Assembly: GCF_904846705.1 (NCBI RefSeq)
Contig: NZ_CAJHBS010000012.1
Span: forward strand, 1 to 64,000
DNA: 64,000 bases
DNA from: Psychrobacter sp. Pi2-52
GTDB taxonomy: Bacteria > Pseudomonadota > Gammaproteobacteria > Pseudomonadales > Moraxellaceae
Direction: 5' to 3'
Part shown: positions 29,440 through 38,769 of the stretch, one piece after another
Numbering within the stretch: position 1 is the first letter of the stretch
Layout: each line of letters opens with the position of its first letter
Program-made: the position numbers and the translations under genes
The notes under the pieces: generated by a model
The model's database searches: none
Seen by the model: the letters and a program-made list of their open reading frames with translations, nothing else
What the model was told of the DNA's origin: nothing

Positions 29440-29800
29440 GGAAATAACTAATGCTATTGCAAGCTTTGCTGCGCTCTCTCAAGATACTCGTTTAAAAGCT
29501 TTTAAGCTGCTCGTCAGCCACGAGCCTGAAGGCCTACCTGCGGGCGAAATAGCCCGTCAGCTCTCTGTTCCTCATAACACAATGTCAGCCCACCTATCGG
29601 TGCTGGCACGAGCAGGGTGGGTAGTCTCACAGCGTCATAGCCGACAAATTATCTATCGTGCTTCGCTATCACATATGGATAACGTCATTCAGTTCCTGTT
29701 GCAAGATTGCTGTGCGGGACATCCGGAATTGTGTGCGTCACTCATGGATAGTTTAAGCGGCTGCAGAGTAAATGAGTCTGCTGAGCAAGGTAATGATTAA
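29438..29800 (+). CDS. arsR: ArsR-family arsenite-responsive repressor
   Basis: This 120-residue winged-helix repressor has the HTH in its middle (GEIARQLSVPHNTMSAHLSV, about 36-55). The arsenite-binding cysteines are near the C-terminus: C91, C92 and C99 in DCCAGHPELC, like the C-terminal trithiolate site of the Acidithiobacillus-type ArsR rather than the N-helix CxC site of plasmid R773. Binding As(III) would release the operon arsR-arsC-arsH-arsB. The start codon lies within a dyad that is probably its own operator. The ribosome binding site is weak (TTGGA), so translation may be low. Confidence 0.9.
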   Translation: MEITNAIASFAALSQDTRLKAFKLLVSHEPEGLPAGEIARQLSVPHNTMSAHLSVLARAGWVVSQRHSRQIIYRASLSHMDNVIQFLLQDCCAGHPELCASLMDSLSGCRVNESAEQGND

Positions 29801-29844
29801 ACCAATTATCAATTCAATAAATACATGAAATAGGTGTAAACACT

Positions 29845-30252
29845 ATGAAGCCATTAATCTTTCATAATCCTAAATGCGGAACCTCTCGTAATACGCTTGC
29901 CATTATTAAAGCATCAGGTGAAGAGCCAGAAGTGGTGGAATACCTGAAAAATACACCAACCCGCGACCGTTTAGTTGAGCTATTGGCGCAAATGCAGATT
30001 TCGCCTAGAGAGCTATTAAGAAGCAAAGAAGCTATCAATGATGAGCTTGGTCTAAATAATCCTGAGTTGTCTGACGATCAAATTATCGATGCCATGATAG
30101 CGCATCCTATTTTAATCAACCGTCCTATCGTAGTGACTGATAAAGGCGCTGCTCTATGCCGTCCGTCAGAGCGTGTGTTTGAATTACTAGCCAATCCAGT
30201 AAGTAGCTTTACAAAAGAAGACGGCGAGGTTGTTACTCATGACAAACACTAA
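29845..30252 (+). CDS. arsC: Arsenate reductase, glutaredoxin-dependent type
   Basis: This 135-residue protein of the ArsC/Spx fold reduces arsenate to arsenite using glutathione and glutaredoxin. The catalytic C11 is in [12 protein letters not shown], and the arsenate-binding arginines appear as R59, R93 and R106, matching the R773 enzyme. It lies 44 bases after arsR and its end overlaps arsH by 14 bases. The product arsenite is exported by ArsB, encoded two genes on. No key residue is missing. Confidence 0.95.
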   Translation: MKPLIFHNPKCGTSRNTLAIIKASGEEPEVVEYLKNTPTRDRLVELLAQMQISPRELLRSKEAINDELGLNNPELSDDQIIDAMIAHPILINRPIVVTDKGAALCRPSERVFELLANPVSSFTKEDGEVVTHDKH

Positions 30253-31012
30253 TATTGCCCAAGTATTGGAAGCCGAATTTACCGTTTCGCCAGAATCTGG
30301 CCTCGACGATTTGCCCAATATTGATATAGATAATCTTCAGCCTATCGATATTGATTCCTTGGTTGCGCCAAATGACTCACGTCATCCGCCGAAAATATTA
30401 GTGCTATACGGTTCTGTCCGTGCGCGTTCATTTTCTAGATTGGCCGCTGAAGAGTCTAGCAGATTGCTACGTTGGTATGGTTGTGAAGTAAAAATGTTTG
30501 ATCCATCCGGCTTGCCGTTGCCTGACGATGTAGACTCAGATCATCCCAAAGTGCAAGAATTGCGGGAGCTGGCGCAGTGGTCAGAAGGCATGATGTGGGT
30601 GAGTCCAGAGCGTCACGGCAGTATTACCAGTATCATGAAAGCGCAAATCGACTGGATACCGCTGTCGCTAGGTGGTGTGCGTCCAACTCAAGGTAAAACT
30701 TTAGCACTAATGCAAGTTAGCGGCGGTAGCCAGAGCTTTAATACAGTCAATCAAATGCGTATTCTCGGGCGCTGGATGCGGATGATTACTATCCCTAATC
30801 AATCTTCGATACCCAAAGCATTTTTGGAATTCAACGACGACAATCGCATGGATATGTCTCCGTTATATCTGCGCCTTGTGGATGTCTGTGAGGAGCTAGT
30901 GAAGTTTACTTGGCTCACACGCGGGCGTTCAGATTATCTCACTGATCGCTATTCAGAACGCGTCGAGAGTGCTGAAGAAGTATCGAGCCGCGTCAATCAA
31001 AAATCGATCTAA
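30239..31012 (+). CDS. arsH: ArsH, NADPH-dependent FMN organoarsenical oxidase
   Basis: This flavodoxin-like NADPH:FMN oxidoreductase is about 257 residues long. The family oxidises toxic trivalent methylated or aromatic arsenicals to the less toxic pentavalent forms. The FMN phosphate loop is seen as [11 protein letters not shown], and the family-typical [20 protein letters not shown] block follows. The ATG at 30239 with a GAGG site inside arsC is preferred to the TTG at 30230. Overlap with arsC suggests coupling. The stop codon lies in a short 17-base tandem repeat. Confidence 0.93.
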   Translation: MTNTNIAQVLEAEFTVSPESGLDDLPNIDIDNLQPIDIDSLVAPNDSRHPPKILVLYGSVRARSFSRLAAEESSRLLRWYGCEVKMFDPSGLPLPDDVDSDHPKVQELRELAQWSEGMMWVSPERHGSITSIMKAQIDWIPLSLGGVRPTQGKTLALMQVSGGSQSFNTVNQMRILGRWMRMITIPNQSSIPKAFLEFNDDNRMDMSPLYLRLVDVCEELVKFTWLTRGRSDYLTDRYSERVESAEEVSSRVNQKSI

Positions 31013-31056
31013 CCTCCTAATTGATCTAACCCCCTAATCGATCTAATTCCCTATAT
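31006..31056 (+). repeat. Three 17-base tandem repeats at the end of arsH
   Basis: Units starting GATCTAA at 31006, 31023 and 31040 share the pattern GATCTAACCYCCTAATY, with the third more diverged. The first unit contains the arsH stop codon. Confidence 0.8.
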
Positions 31057-31096
31057 TAAATCGGCTGAATAAAGTCAGCTTAAGTAAGGTTGTACA

Positions 31097-32413
31097 ATGC
31101 TTGCATTTGCTATTTTTGTGGTCACTTTAGTCTTAGTTATCTGGCAACCTAAAGGACTGGGTATCGGCTGGAGCGCCATGGGTGGTGCCTTAGTCGCGTT
31201 AGCGCTTGGCGTCGTGCAACTATCAGATGTGGGTATCGTCTGGGATATTGTCTGGGATGCGACCTTTACTTTTGTGGCGCTGATTATCATCTCGCTTATC
31301 TTAGATCGGGCAGGGTTTTTCGGCTGGGCAGCATTGCATGTGGCACGCCTTGGCAATGGGCAAGGGCGCTTATTGTTTCCGATGATTGTCGTACTCGGCG
31401 CCTTTATTTCTGCATTTTTTGCCAATGATGGTGCTGCGCTACTACTGACCCCGATTGTCATCGCTATCTTGCTACGTCTGAAATTTTCGCCACCATCAGC
31501 GCTGGCATTTATTATAGCCACTGGCTTTATCGCTGATACGGCAAGTCTGCCGTTGGTCACCTCAAATTTAGTCAACATTGTCAGTGCCAATTATTTCGAT
31601 ATTGGCTTTGGTCGTTATGCGGCGGTGATGGTACCGGTCAATATCGTGTCTGTATTAGCGACGCTACTGGTGTTATGGACTGTCTACGCACGTCATATTC
31701 CAAAAACCTACTCGACTAGCGAGCTCAGCGCTCCAGAGTCTGCTATTACCGATCCATTGGTATTCCGAGCTGCTTTTCCACTATTAGGCTTGCTACTGGT
31801 CGCCTATTTTGCGACTGAGCCGTTGGGGCTACCTATTTCATTGGTCACGGGCATCGCTGCTGTCGCGTTAATGGCAATCGCTGGTCGTATATGGCAAGGC
31901 GGGCGTGGTGCGGTGGTCTCGGTGAGCGATGTGGTACGCAAGGCGCCTTGGCAAATCGTACTATTTTCAATCGGTATGTATCTAGTGGTATACGGTCTGG
32001 GTAATGCAGGTCTTACCGCCTATGGCGCGCAAGTACTTAACTGGTTGGGTCAACAAGGCGTAGTCATTGCTACGGTTGGAACTGGGTTTTTGTCCGCTAT
32101 AGTCGCTTCTGTTATGAATAATATGCCAGCAACCCTAGTCGGCGCGCTTGCTATTGATCAAGCACAAGTACCTGCTGCAACGCGAGAGCTAATGATTTAT
32201 GCCAATGTCATCGGTAATGATTTGGGCCCTAAATTTACGCCGATTGGTAGTCTGGCTACTTTACTATGGCTACATGTATTGGCAGAGAAGGACTACAAGA
32301 TCAGCTGGGGACAGTATATAAAGATTGGTCTATTGATCACGCCGCCTGTGTTGTTAGTGACACTGTTGGCATTGGTATTCTGGTTGCCAATGCTAACAAT
32401 GTTGCCAAGCTAA
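31097..32413 (+). CDS. arsB: ArsB arsenite efflux transporter
   Basis: This 438-residue inner-membrane carrier of the ArsB/NhaD superfamily extrudes As(III) by proton exchange. About 10-12 hydrophobic segments are visible. Family hallmarks include [17 protein letters not shown] and the [18 protein letters not shown] block in the first half, and the repeat-related [15 protein letters not shown] and [20 protein letters not shown] in the second. No ArsA ATPase gene is present, so it should act as a secondary transporter. It is the last gene of the ars operon. Confidence 0.95.
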   Translation: MLAFAIFVVTLVLVIWQPKGLGIGWSAMGGALVALALGVVQLSDVGIVWDIVWDATFTFVALIIISLILDRAGFFGWAALHVARLGNGQGRLLFPMIVVLGAFISAFFANDGAALLLTPIVIAILLRLKFSPPSALAFIIATGFIADTASLPLVTSNLVNIVSANYFDIGFGRYAAVMVPVNIVSVLATLLVLWTVYARHIPKTYSTSELSAPESAITDPLVFRAAFPLLGLLLVAYFATEPLGLPISLVTGIAAVALMAIAGRIWQGGRGAVVSVSDVVRKAPWQIVLFSIGMYLVVYGLGNAGLTAYGAQVLNWLGQQGVVIATVGTGFLSAIVASVMNNMPATLVGALAIDQAQVPAATRELMIYANVIGNDLGPKFTPIGSLATLLWLHVLAEKDYKISWGQYIKIGLLITPPVLLVTLLALVFWLPMLTMLPS

Positions 32414-32550
32414 GCTAACCAATAGATAACTTGCTACAGTAATATCCTATCGTGACAATGTTATTCATTTTTAAATATCATTGTCATAATCAAGTATGAG
32501 ATAAAGTAGTGATTAGCGCTTATCAAAGCGACAAAATAGATAACCAATAT

Positions 32551-32819
32551 TAGGGTCTGTTGAACATTCAAATATTAGGACTGCTGATCGCGAAAATCGA
32601 ATCAAACTAGGCGTAAACCGACGATAGTGTCGAGACCTTAACTAGGCTTGCAACAACGTTTGAGGTGATTTTAGTATCAGCCTTTCAGGGCAGGGCTATT
32701 TTTTGCCAATACATGGCGAAATCGTCTAACCTAGAACGACTAGGCGTCAAAAACTTCACTGCGTATTGTCTAAAAAATAGTCACTGCCAGTACCATATTT
32801 AAACGTTCAACAGAACCTA
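32551..32819. mobile_element. MITE-like element (269 bp) with terminal inverted repeats
   Basis: The ends are TAGGGTCTGTTGAAC and the reverse complement of TAGGTTCTGTTGAAC; similarity continues to about 25 bases with a few mismatches. TA flanks both sides, as after insertion at TA-containing targets by IS5- or IS630-like enzymes. There is no coding sequence inside, so it is non-autonomous or a relic. It lies after arsB in an otherwise empty interval. Confidence 0.75.
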
Positions 32820-32834
32820 AATGATACGCATAAA

Positions 32835-32863
32835 AAAACCCTCATCAAATTGATGAGGGTTTT
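32835..32863. terminator. Strong bidirectional terminator
   Basis: A 29-base palindrome with 14-base arms AAAACCCTCATCAA and its exact complement around a single base. It lies between the MITE and tRNA-Asn; the tRNA is on the minus strand, so this probably ends its transcript. Confidence 0.75.
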
Positions 32864-32916
32864 GGCAAATGCCATAATTGAATCAAAGTTGACTCAAGAA
32901 ATTTACTACTAGAATG

Positions 32917-32992
32917 TGGCTCTCCAACCTGGGCTCGAACCAGGGACACACGGATTAACAGTCCGTTGCTCTACCAACTGAGCTATTGGAGA
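32917..32992 (-). tRNA. tRNA-Asn (GTT)
   Basis: The 76-base gene reads on the minus strand with acceptor TCTCCAA/TTGGAGA, D arm with AGCTCAGTTGGTAGAGC, anticodon arm ACGGA-CTGTTAA-TCCGT (anticodon GTT), T loop GTTCGAGC, G73 and encoded CCA. All arms pair, so it is intact. Confidence 0.97.
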
Positions 32993-33175
32993 ATAGGCTG
33001 TAAGTGTTTAATCGCTTACAACGAGCCTTAGAAGTCTCTAACGAGTTCTTGCTAAGTGGGGCGTATTCTAGCAAAGTTAAAAAATACGTCAAGCCTTTTT
33101 TTGCATAATTAGTAAAAATTATCATTTTAATGACGAGATAGCGTGTTTTTCCTAGTTATGCCTAAGACTCGCGTA

Positions 33176-33212
33176 AAAAAGACGCCCTATAGAATGTATA
33201 GGGCGTCTTTTT
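33176..33212. terminator. Terminator downstream of the class I aminotransferase
   Basis: Sixteen-base perfect arms (33176-33191 and 33197-33212) around GAATG, with A and T runs at the ends. It lies 36 bases beyond the aminotransferase stop on the minus strand. Confidence 0.85.
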
Positions 33213-33247
33213 AATGAACAGCGGTAAGACTCGTTGCTATTTACGTT

Positions 33248-34450
33248 TTATTCAGCAACATCTAAATCAGCCACTGCTTTTTCGATACGCGATAGGGCGT
33301 CTTTTAACGTCGCCTCATCAGTAGCGTACGAGATACGCATATAGCCGCCAAGACCGAACGCATCGCCAGGTACGACTGCCACGCCAACTTTGTCCAATAA
33401 CCATGCTGAGAATTCAGTACATGACGATAGGCCAGCCGCTTTGATGAGCGGTACGATATTTGGGTATACATAGAATGCGCCATCAGGACGCAGGCAAGTA
33501 ATGCCTTTGATGGCATTTAGACCATCTACGACTAGGTCACAGCGTTTCTCAAAAGCGGCTACCATTGGCTCTAGTACGCTCTGATCACCACTAATAGCAA
33601 CTTCGGCAGCCACTTGGCTGATTGACGTCGGGCATGAGGTAGATTGTGACTGTACCTTTTTCATAGCGCCGATTAGCTTAGCAGGGCCACCCGCATAACC
33701 GATACGCCAGCCTGTCATCGCATACGCTTTAGACACACCGTTCAAGATGATGGCGCGATCTTTTAGCTCAGGTGCCGCGTTTAAGATATTGTAGAACTTA
33801 TCGCCTGTCCAGCGAATGTGCTCGTACATATCGTCTGAAGCTACATAAACTTGTGGATGCTTTTTCAATACTTCAGCGATGGCCTTTAGCTCATCTAACG
33901 TATAAATCATACCCGTTGGATTCGATGGGCTGTTTAATACCAATAGTTTAGTCTTGTCAGTGATCGCTTCTTCTAGCTGCTCAGGAGTAATTTTGAAATC
34001 TTGCTCAGCTGGGCATTTGACGATGACTGGCACGCCTTCTGCGATGATAACCATGTCAGGATAGCTGACCCAGTATGGCGCTGGAATGATGACTTCGTCG
34101 CCAGGATTGATAAATGCTTGGGCAAGGTTAAAGAATGACTGCTTACCACCGACCGATACTAGGATTTCGTTTGGCTCATAGCTGATGTCGTTGTCGCGCT
34201 TAAACTTCTCGATGATGGCTGTTTTTAGCTCTGGCGTACCATCGACAGCCGTATATTTAGTAAAGCCATCATTGATTGCATCGATTGCTGCTTTTTTGAT
34301 GTGTTCAGGGGTATCAAAATCAGGTTCACCAGCGCCCAAACCGATAATATCTTTACCAGCTGCTTTTAGCTCTTTGGCTTTATTGGTAATCGCTAGTGTA
34401 GGTGATGGTTGGATGTTATTGACGCGGTCAGACAGTTGCAACTCGCTCAT
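33248..34450 (-). CDS. Pyridoxal-phosphate aminotransferase, aspartate aminotransferase family (class I, Ib)
   Basis: This 400-residue fold-type I enzyme probably transfers the amino group between aspartate and 2-oxoglutarate. Visible features are the substrate loop GLGAGEPDFDTP, the NSPSNPTG PLP-site block, and the Schiff-base lysine K241 in SKAYAMTGWRIGY. A C-terminal arginine in GYMRISYA binds the carboxylate. The N-terminal LGAGEPDF pattern is typical of the Ib (AspB-like) subgroup, so some prephenate activity cannot be excluded. An AGGATCTC ribosome binding site precedes the ATG. It stands alone on the minus strand. Confidence 0.92.
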   Translation of the reverse strand: MSELQLSDRVNNIQPSPTLAITNKAKELKAAGKDIIGLGAGEPDFDTPEHIKKAAIDAINDGFTKYTAVDGTPELKTAIIEKFKRDNDISYEPNEILVSVGGKQSFFNLAQAFINPGDEVIIPAPYWVSYPDMVIIAEGVPVIVKCPAEQDFKITPEQLEEAITDKTKLLVLNSPSNPTGMIYTLDELKAIAEVLKKHPQVYVASDDMYEHIRWTGDKFYNILNAAPELKDRAIILNGVSKAYAMTGWRIGYAGGPAKLIGAMKKVQSQSTSCPTSISQVAAEVAISGDQSVLEPMVAAFEKRCDLVVDGLNAIKGITCLRPDGAFYVYPNIVPLIKAAGLSSCTEFSAWLLDKVGVAVVPGDAFGLGGYMRISYATDEATLKDALSRIEKAVADLDVAE

Positions 34451-35001
34451 GAGAGATCCTTTTTTATATGAGGGTGGGGTTGGTGGAAATCTGATATTAA
34501 TTATATAACGTTTTCATTGCTATCAGGACAAGATGTCAGATAGTTTGAAAAAAGATGGCGTCATCTTACCGTAATACGGCGGTCATTCGATTATAGATAA
34601 TGGTGATGATGCTTGGGCAAACGACGCGATTGCTAGTTTTTGCATTGTAGCATGCTGATATTGAGCTGTCTTACGACGCTAGTAACAGAATATTGTGTCG
34701 TTGCTTGTGATAGCAGTACCTTTGTGAAAATGACAAACAACACGCTTATATTAAGCTTGAGCCCAGACGATTGCGAAGACACAACAATAAACCTGTAGCC
34801 GACCACTATAATTATTTAGATTTGTTAAATAAAATGGCTTATAGCTTAATGAAATGCGACCAATGATATCTGCCAAGAATAACGATAATAGATAGCTGTT
34901 ATCAAAGGTTTGATTTTTTATTAAGCAATCAGTTCAAATGCACTAATTCCATATTATGAAAATACTTAAAAAGATAAGAATACTCAAAAAGGATATTTAC
35001 G
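34451..35001. other. 551-base intergenic region, no gene seen
   Basis: The interval separates two divergent genes and should hold both promoters. I found no ORF with a ribosome binding site, no RNA gene and no strong repeat in it. Confidence 0.5.
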
Positions 35002-35739
35002 ATGACAGATTCTACTGAAAAATTACATATTCTCATTACTGGGGCGACGTCAGGCATTGGTAAGCAGTTGACAAAAGACTATCTGCTAGCAGATCATCAT
35101 GTATATGCAGTTGGCCGTGACGACGAAGCGTTGGCTGAACTTCAGGCGTTAGGCGCAGAAACGATTGACTTAGACCTCATGGATCGAGAAAAGGTCATCG
35201 AAGCTTTTGAAAAAATCGACAATGTCGATCTAGCAATTTGCGGCGCTGGTATGTGCGAGTACTTAGATATGCCGAACTTTGATAGCAGTGTGTTTATGAA
35301 AGTTATGTCGGTAAACATGGGTACGTTGTCGCATGCGATCGAAGGAGTGCTGCCAAAGCTAATCGCTTCAAAAGGTCGCTTGGTCGGTATCGGTTCAGCG
35401 TCTGCTTATGTGCCTTTTGCGCGCGCTGAGGCCTATGGTAGCTCAAAAGCTGCTATCCATTATCTAATGAAAACCCTACAGATTAGCCTTGCTCCGCATG
35501 ATGTGTCAGTCAGCTTAGTTGTACCTGGTTTTGTTGAGACACCGATGACCAAACAGAATGACTTTCCGATGCCATTTATCCAGACGCCAGCGCAGGCCAG
35601 TCAGGCTATACGCGACGGTATCGAAAGCGGGCATGATGTGATTGAATTTCCAAAGAAATTGACTATGCCATTAAAGGCATTAGGTACGTTGCCTGATTTG
35701 ATCTGGCAGCAAGTTAGCGAAAAACTCAATAAAAAATAA
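35002..35739 (+). CDS. Short-chain dehydrogenase/reductase (SDR), lipid operon
   Basis: This 245-residue Rossmann-fold oxidoreductase has the NADP(H) site TGATSGIGKQL near residue 14 and the catalytic set with S in GSASAY and Y-x-x-x-K in YGSSKAAIHY. It opens a four-gene plus-strand group with a FAD-dependent amine-oxidase-like protein, a DUF1365 protein and a cyclopropane-synthase-like methyltransferase. That combination is conserved in many proteobacteria and linked to membrane fatty-acid modification and stress. The exact substrate is not known. The ribosome binding site AAAAAGGA lies before the ATG. Confidence 0.88.
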   Translation: MTDSTEKLHILITGATSGIGKQLTKDYLLADHHVYAVGRDDEALAELQALGAETIDLDLMDREKVIEAFEKIDNVDLAICGAGMCEYLDMPNFDSSVFMKVMSVNMGTLSHAIEGVLPKLIASKGRLVGIGSASAYVPFARAEAYGSSKAAIHYLMKTLQISLAPHDVSVSLVVPGFVETPMTKQNDFPMPFIQTPAQASQAIRDGIESGHDVIEFPKKLTMPLKALGTLPDLIWQQVSEKLNKK

Positions 35740-35801
35740 TCTACTATTAATAGAACTCTCAGCCATCATATCGACAGAAAAATACAGAAGGGAATGCTTT
35801 T

Positions 35802-37538
35802 ATGCCGTTTACTCGTTTCAAGCGTGCAAGTAACCAAAAGAATGCTACCGATGCTACAACAGATTCTGACCATCAAACTACCCCAAAACGTATCGCTATC
35901 ATTGGCTCAGGTGTATCAGGACTGACATGCGCCCATTATCTAGGTACGCAACATGATGTGACGGTGTTTGAAGCCAATGATTATATCGGCGGACATGTAA
36001 ATACGATTGACGTGGCACTACAGGACGGTAAAAAAGCAAAGAGTAGCAATGTAGAGAGTAGTGCGATAGATACAGGGTTCATTGTTTTTAATGAGCGCAC
36101 ATACCCGAACTTTTTTCGTTTGCTTCATGAGTTGCAGGTGCCGTTTCAGGCGACGGATATGAGCTTTTCTGTCAAAAACACTGCACGTCATTTTGAATAC
36201 AATGGTCATACGCTCAACACTTTATTATCACAGCGTAAAAATGTACTCAATCCAAAATTCTGGCAATTCATCAAGGATATCTTACAGTTTAATAAGCATA
36301 TCAAACAGCTACGCCAAGATTATGATAGCGCGCGCGCCCAAGGACAAGATGTCAGTAGCTTTGCAGAACAAACGCTCGGTGGTTACTTAGCACAAAAGAA
36401 ATACGGTCAGCTATTTACCGATAACTATCTACTGCCAATGGTCTCGGCTATTTGGTCAACCAGTCTAGATGAAGTGCAAGAATTTCCTTTGGTGTTTTTT
36501 GCACAATTCTTTGACAACCACGGGTTGCTCGACGTGGTCAATCGTCCGCAGTGGTTTACGATAAAAGGCGGTTCAAAACAGTATGTCAATAAACTGATTC
36601 CACGCTTTATCAAAGCGGGTGGCAAGATACGAGTCAATAGCCCAGTACAATCTGTGGTTCGTGATGGTGATCAAGTGATTTTGACGGTGAAGAATGCTTT
36701 GACAGTGCAGGATAAAGGTAACGCTGACAACCGTAGCGAAAATCTTGTATTCGATGAAGTTATCTTTGCTTGTCATGCAGATACTGCGCTAAAGATTCTA
36801 AAGGATGCAAGCACCGATGAATCTGAAGTATTAGGTCATTTCCGCTTTACCAAAAACACGGCTGTATTGCACACCGATACCAGTGTCCTGCCGAAGAAAC
36901 CACTGGCATGGGCAAGTTGGAATTACTTAATAGATGAAACAGTTTCAGGCAGTGTTAAGGATGACCAAGCGTCTGGAAACGCACAAGTACCTGCAAAGCC
37001 AGTGCTGACTTATCATATGAATATCCTGCAACGTCTGACCAAAAAACACAATTATTTGGTCACACTAAACCCATCTGTAGACAATAAAAGTGTCGATGAT
37101 AAGCAGATAGTTAAAAGCATCGATTATAGTCATCCAGTGTTCGATCTTGCGATGATTGATGCGCAGACTAAATGGTCGAGTATCTCTGGGAACGGTTCGC
37201 ACACGCATTTCTGCGGGGCTTATTGGTTTAACGGCTTTCATGAAGATGGTGTACGCAGTGGATTACGCGTCTGTCAGGCGCTTGGTCTTGATATTGATAT
37301 AAAAGACGAGGTTGATCCAGCTCATTTACCCGACGCTGATAGCGCGCATACGTCGTTTCGTTATAAAGACTTACCTATAAAAGCGGATACCAAATTACGT
37401 AGACTGAACAAGCGTGAAGTAACCACAGCGACAACCAATCAGGAACTGGTTGAGTATGCTGATCGTTTGCAGAGTTCAACTGCTGATACGAGCCAATATA
37501 CAAAACGTGGCTTATTCGGTCGCCGTAAAACCAAATAA
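35802..37538 (+). CDS. FAD/NAD(P)-binding amine-oxidase-like oxidoreductase
   Basis: This 578-residue flavoprotein has the dinucleotide-binding motif IAIIGSGVSGLTCAHYL near residue 30, followed by the EANDYIGGHVNT FAD segment and GFIVFNERTYPNFF. It belongs to the amine-oxidase/desaturase-like group found next to DUF1365 and cyclopropane-synthase genes. It probably oxidises a fatty acyl chain of a membrane lipid, which is inferred from neighbours. The C-terminal 80 residues are Lys/Arg- and Thr-rich and look unconserved. It lies 62 bases after the SDR gene. Confidence 0.88.
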   Translation: MPFTRFKRASNQKNATDATTDSDHQTTPKRIAIIGSGVSGLTCAHYLGTQHDVTVFEANDYIGGHVNTIDVALQDGKKAKSSNVESSAIDTGFIVFNERTYPNFFRLLHELQVPFQATDMSFSVKNTARHFEYNGHTLNTLLSQRKNVLNPKFWQFIKDILQFNKHIKQLRQDYDSARAQGQDVSSFAEQTLGGYLAQKKYGQLFTDNYLLPMVSAIWSTSLDEVQEFPLVFFAQFFDNHGLLDVVNRPQWFTIKGGSKQYVNKLIPRFIKAGGKIRVNSPVQSVVRDGDQVILTVKNALTVQDKGNADNRSENLVFDEVIFACHADTALKILKDASTDESEVLGHFRFTKNTAVLHTDTSVLPKKPLAWASWNYLIDETVSGSVKDDQASGNAQVPAKPVLTYHMNILQRLTKKHNYLVTLNPSVDNKSVDDKQIVKSIDYSHPVFDLAMIDAQTKWSSISGNGSHTHFCGAYWFNGFHEDGVRSGLRVCQALGLDIDIKDEVDPAHLPDADSAHTSFRYKDLPIKADTKLRRLNKREVTTATTNQELVEYADRLQSSTADTSQYTKRGLFGRRKTK

Positions 37539-37621
37539 TATGACGATTAATTCTGTTATGTATTCTAAGTGTTTTGAAAGATTTGCCATATAAAAGTATG
37601 CCGTTATATAAGAGACTATTT

Positions 37622-38635
37622 ATGACCACGTCCGCTCAAGATACCAATGCTATGCCAAGTCATGAGTCTTCTTATGATACAAATGCATTGCCGCATCAGC
37701 TGTTTGAGGGCACGACATGGCACAGTCGGCTGCTACCTAGTGTGAATAAATTCGTTTACCCTTATCGCTACTGGGGCGTCAATATTAGCGCATTGGCGAC
37801 AGGGCAAGAACTTCCTGAAATTAACACGACAGTATTTGATGAGAGTAAGTTTTTAGAAAAATTACCATTACGTAAAGTATTACCGAAAAAGCTACTAGCA
37901 AAAGGTCTGCCTCTATTTTCAGCAAAGAAAAAAGCGCTACAACGATTCTGTGCTGATGACTATCTACAGCATACTGACCTACAGATTACCAATAGCCTAA
38001 TCAATGATAAAAGTCTTGATAACCATATACAGTCTATTCAAGCACTAGAAAAACGTCTAAGCCAAGCATTTGAAAAACATGCAGGAAGCGCGCCTCAAGG
38101 CGATATGTTGGGATTACTTGTCTGCCGTAATGCGGGCATGTACTTTAGCCCAGTTAATTTTTACTTGGGGTTTGATGCGCAGCAGACGCCAACTCATCTG
38201 CTGGCTGAAGTGTCTAATACGCCATGGGACAAGCGCCATTACTATGGGTTTTTGTTAGAAGGAGAGGATACTGAGTTCTGTCATGACAAGGATTTTCACG
38301 TATCACCTTTTAACCCTATCGATCAGCTGTACCGCTGGCAGGTCACAGTAAAAGGTACTAAAACGGATGAGCTATCTAATACTGGCTTACAAGTGCGTAT
38401 CGCTATCAACATCAGCGATGAGCGCGGTGAAGTTCTAAAAACTGGTATAAAGATATCAGGCGTACCGATGACAGAAGATGCTGTTCGTCATAGTTTGCGA
38501 AAAAAACCTTTGATGAATATGACGTCCTTAACCCGTATTTATTGGCATGCGTTTAAGCTCTATGCGATTAAAAAGGTGCCGTATATCAACTACGATGAAA
38601 AATTGGCCGACAGTCAACAGAAAAGTAGACAGTAG
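37622..38635 (+). CDS. DUF1365 family protein
   Basis: The DUF1365 domain is recognised by FEGTTWHSRLLPSVNKFVYPYRYW near the start, NPVNFYLGFD-like sequence (seen as FSPVNFYLGFD) in the middle, and KDFHVSPFNP. The family always sits between the FAD protein and the methyltransferase of this operon; its biochemical role is not established. Three in-frame starts exist (37574 TTG, 37598 ATG, 37622 ATG). I chose the last because an AAGAGA site precedes it, but the choice is weak. No signal peptide is seen. Confidence 0.85.
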   Translation: MTTSAQDTNAMPSHESSYDTNALPHQLFEGTTWHSRLLPSVNKFVYPYRYWGVNISALATGQELPEINTTVFDESKFLEKLPLRKVLPKKLLAKGLPLFSAKKKALQRFCADDYLQHTDLQITNSLINDKSLDNHIQSIQALEKRLSQAFEKHAGSAPQGDMLGLLVCRNAGMYFSPVNFYLGFDAQQTPTHLLAEVSNTPWDKRHYYGFLLEGEDTEFCHDKDFHVSPFNPIDQLYRWQVTVKGTKTDELSNTGLQVRIAINISDERGEVLKTGIKISGVPMTEDAVRHSLRKKPLMNMTSLTRIYWHAFKLYAIKKVPYINYDEKLADSQQKSRQ

Positions 38636-38769
38636 AAAAGCAGCTAGCAGTATCGAACGCAAAAGATGTCTTATATTTACAGCAATTTTTAAACATTAAA
38701 AATCTTGTCAGTGTATGACTGAAAATGAACCACTAAAAAATAAAGCATTTAAACAAGGATAAATACACG

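Noticed and set aside
31075..31590. Minus-strand ORF of 171 residues over arsB
   Set aside because: It is the antisense shadow of conserved ArsB sequence and has no own features.
27732..32413. Ars locus as part of the tRNA-Asp island
   Set aside because: It lies to the right of the tRNA fragment, outside the expected border.
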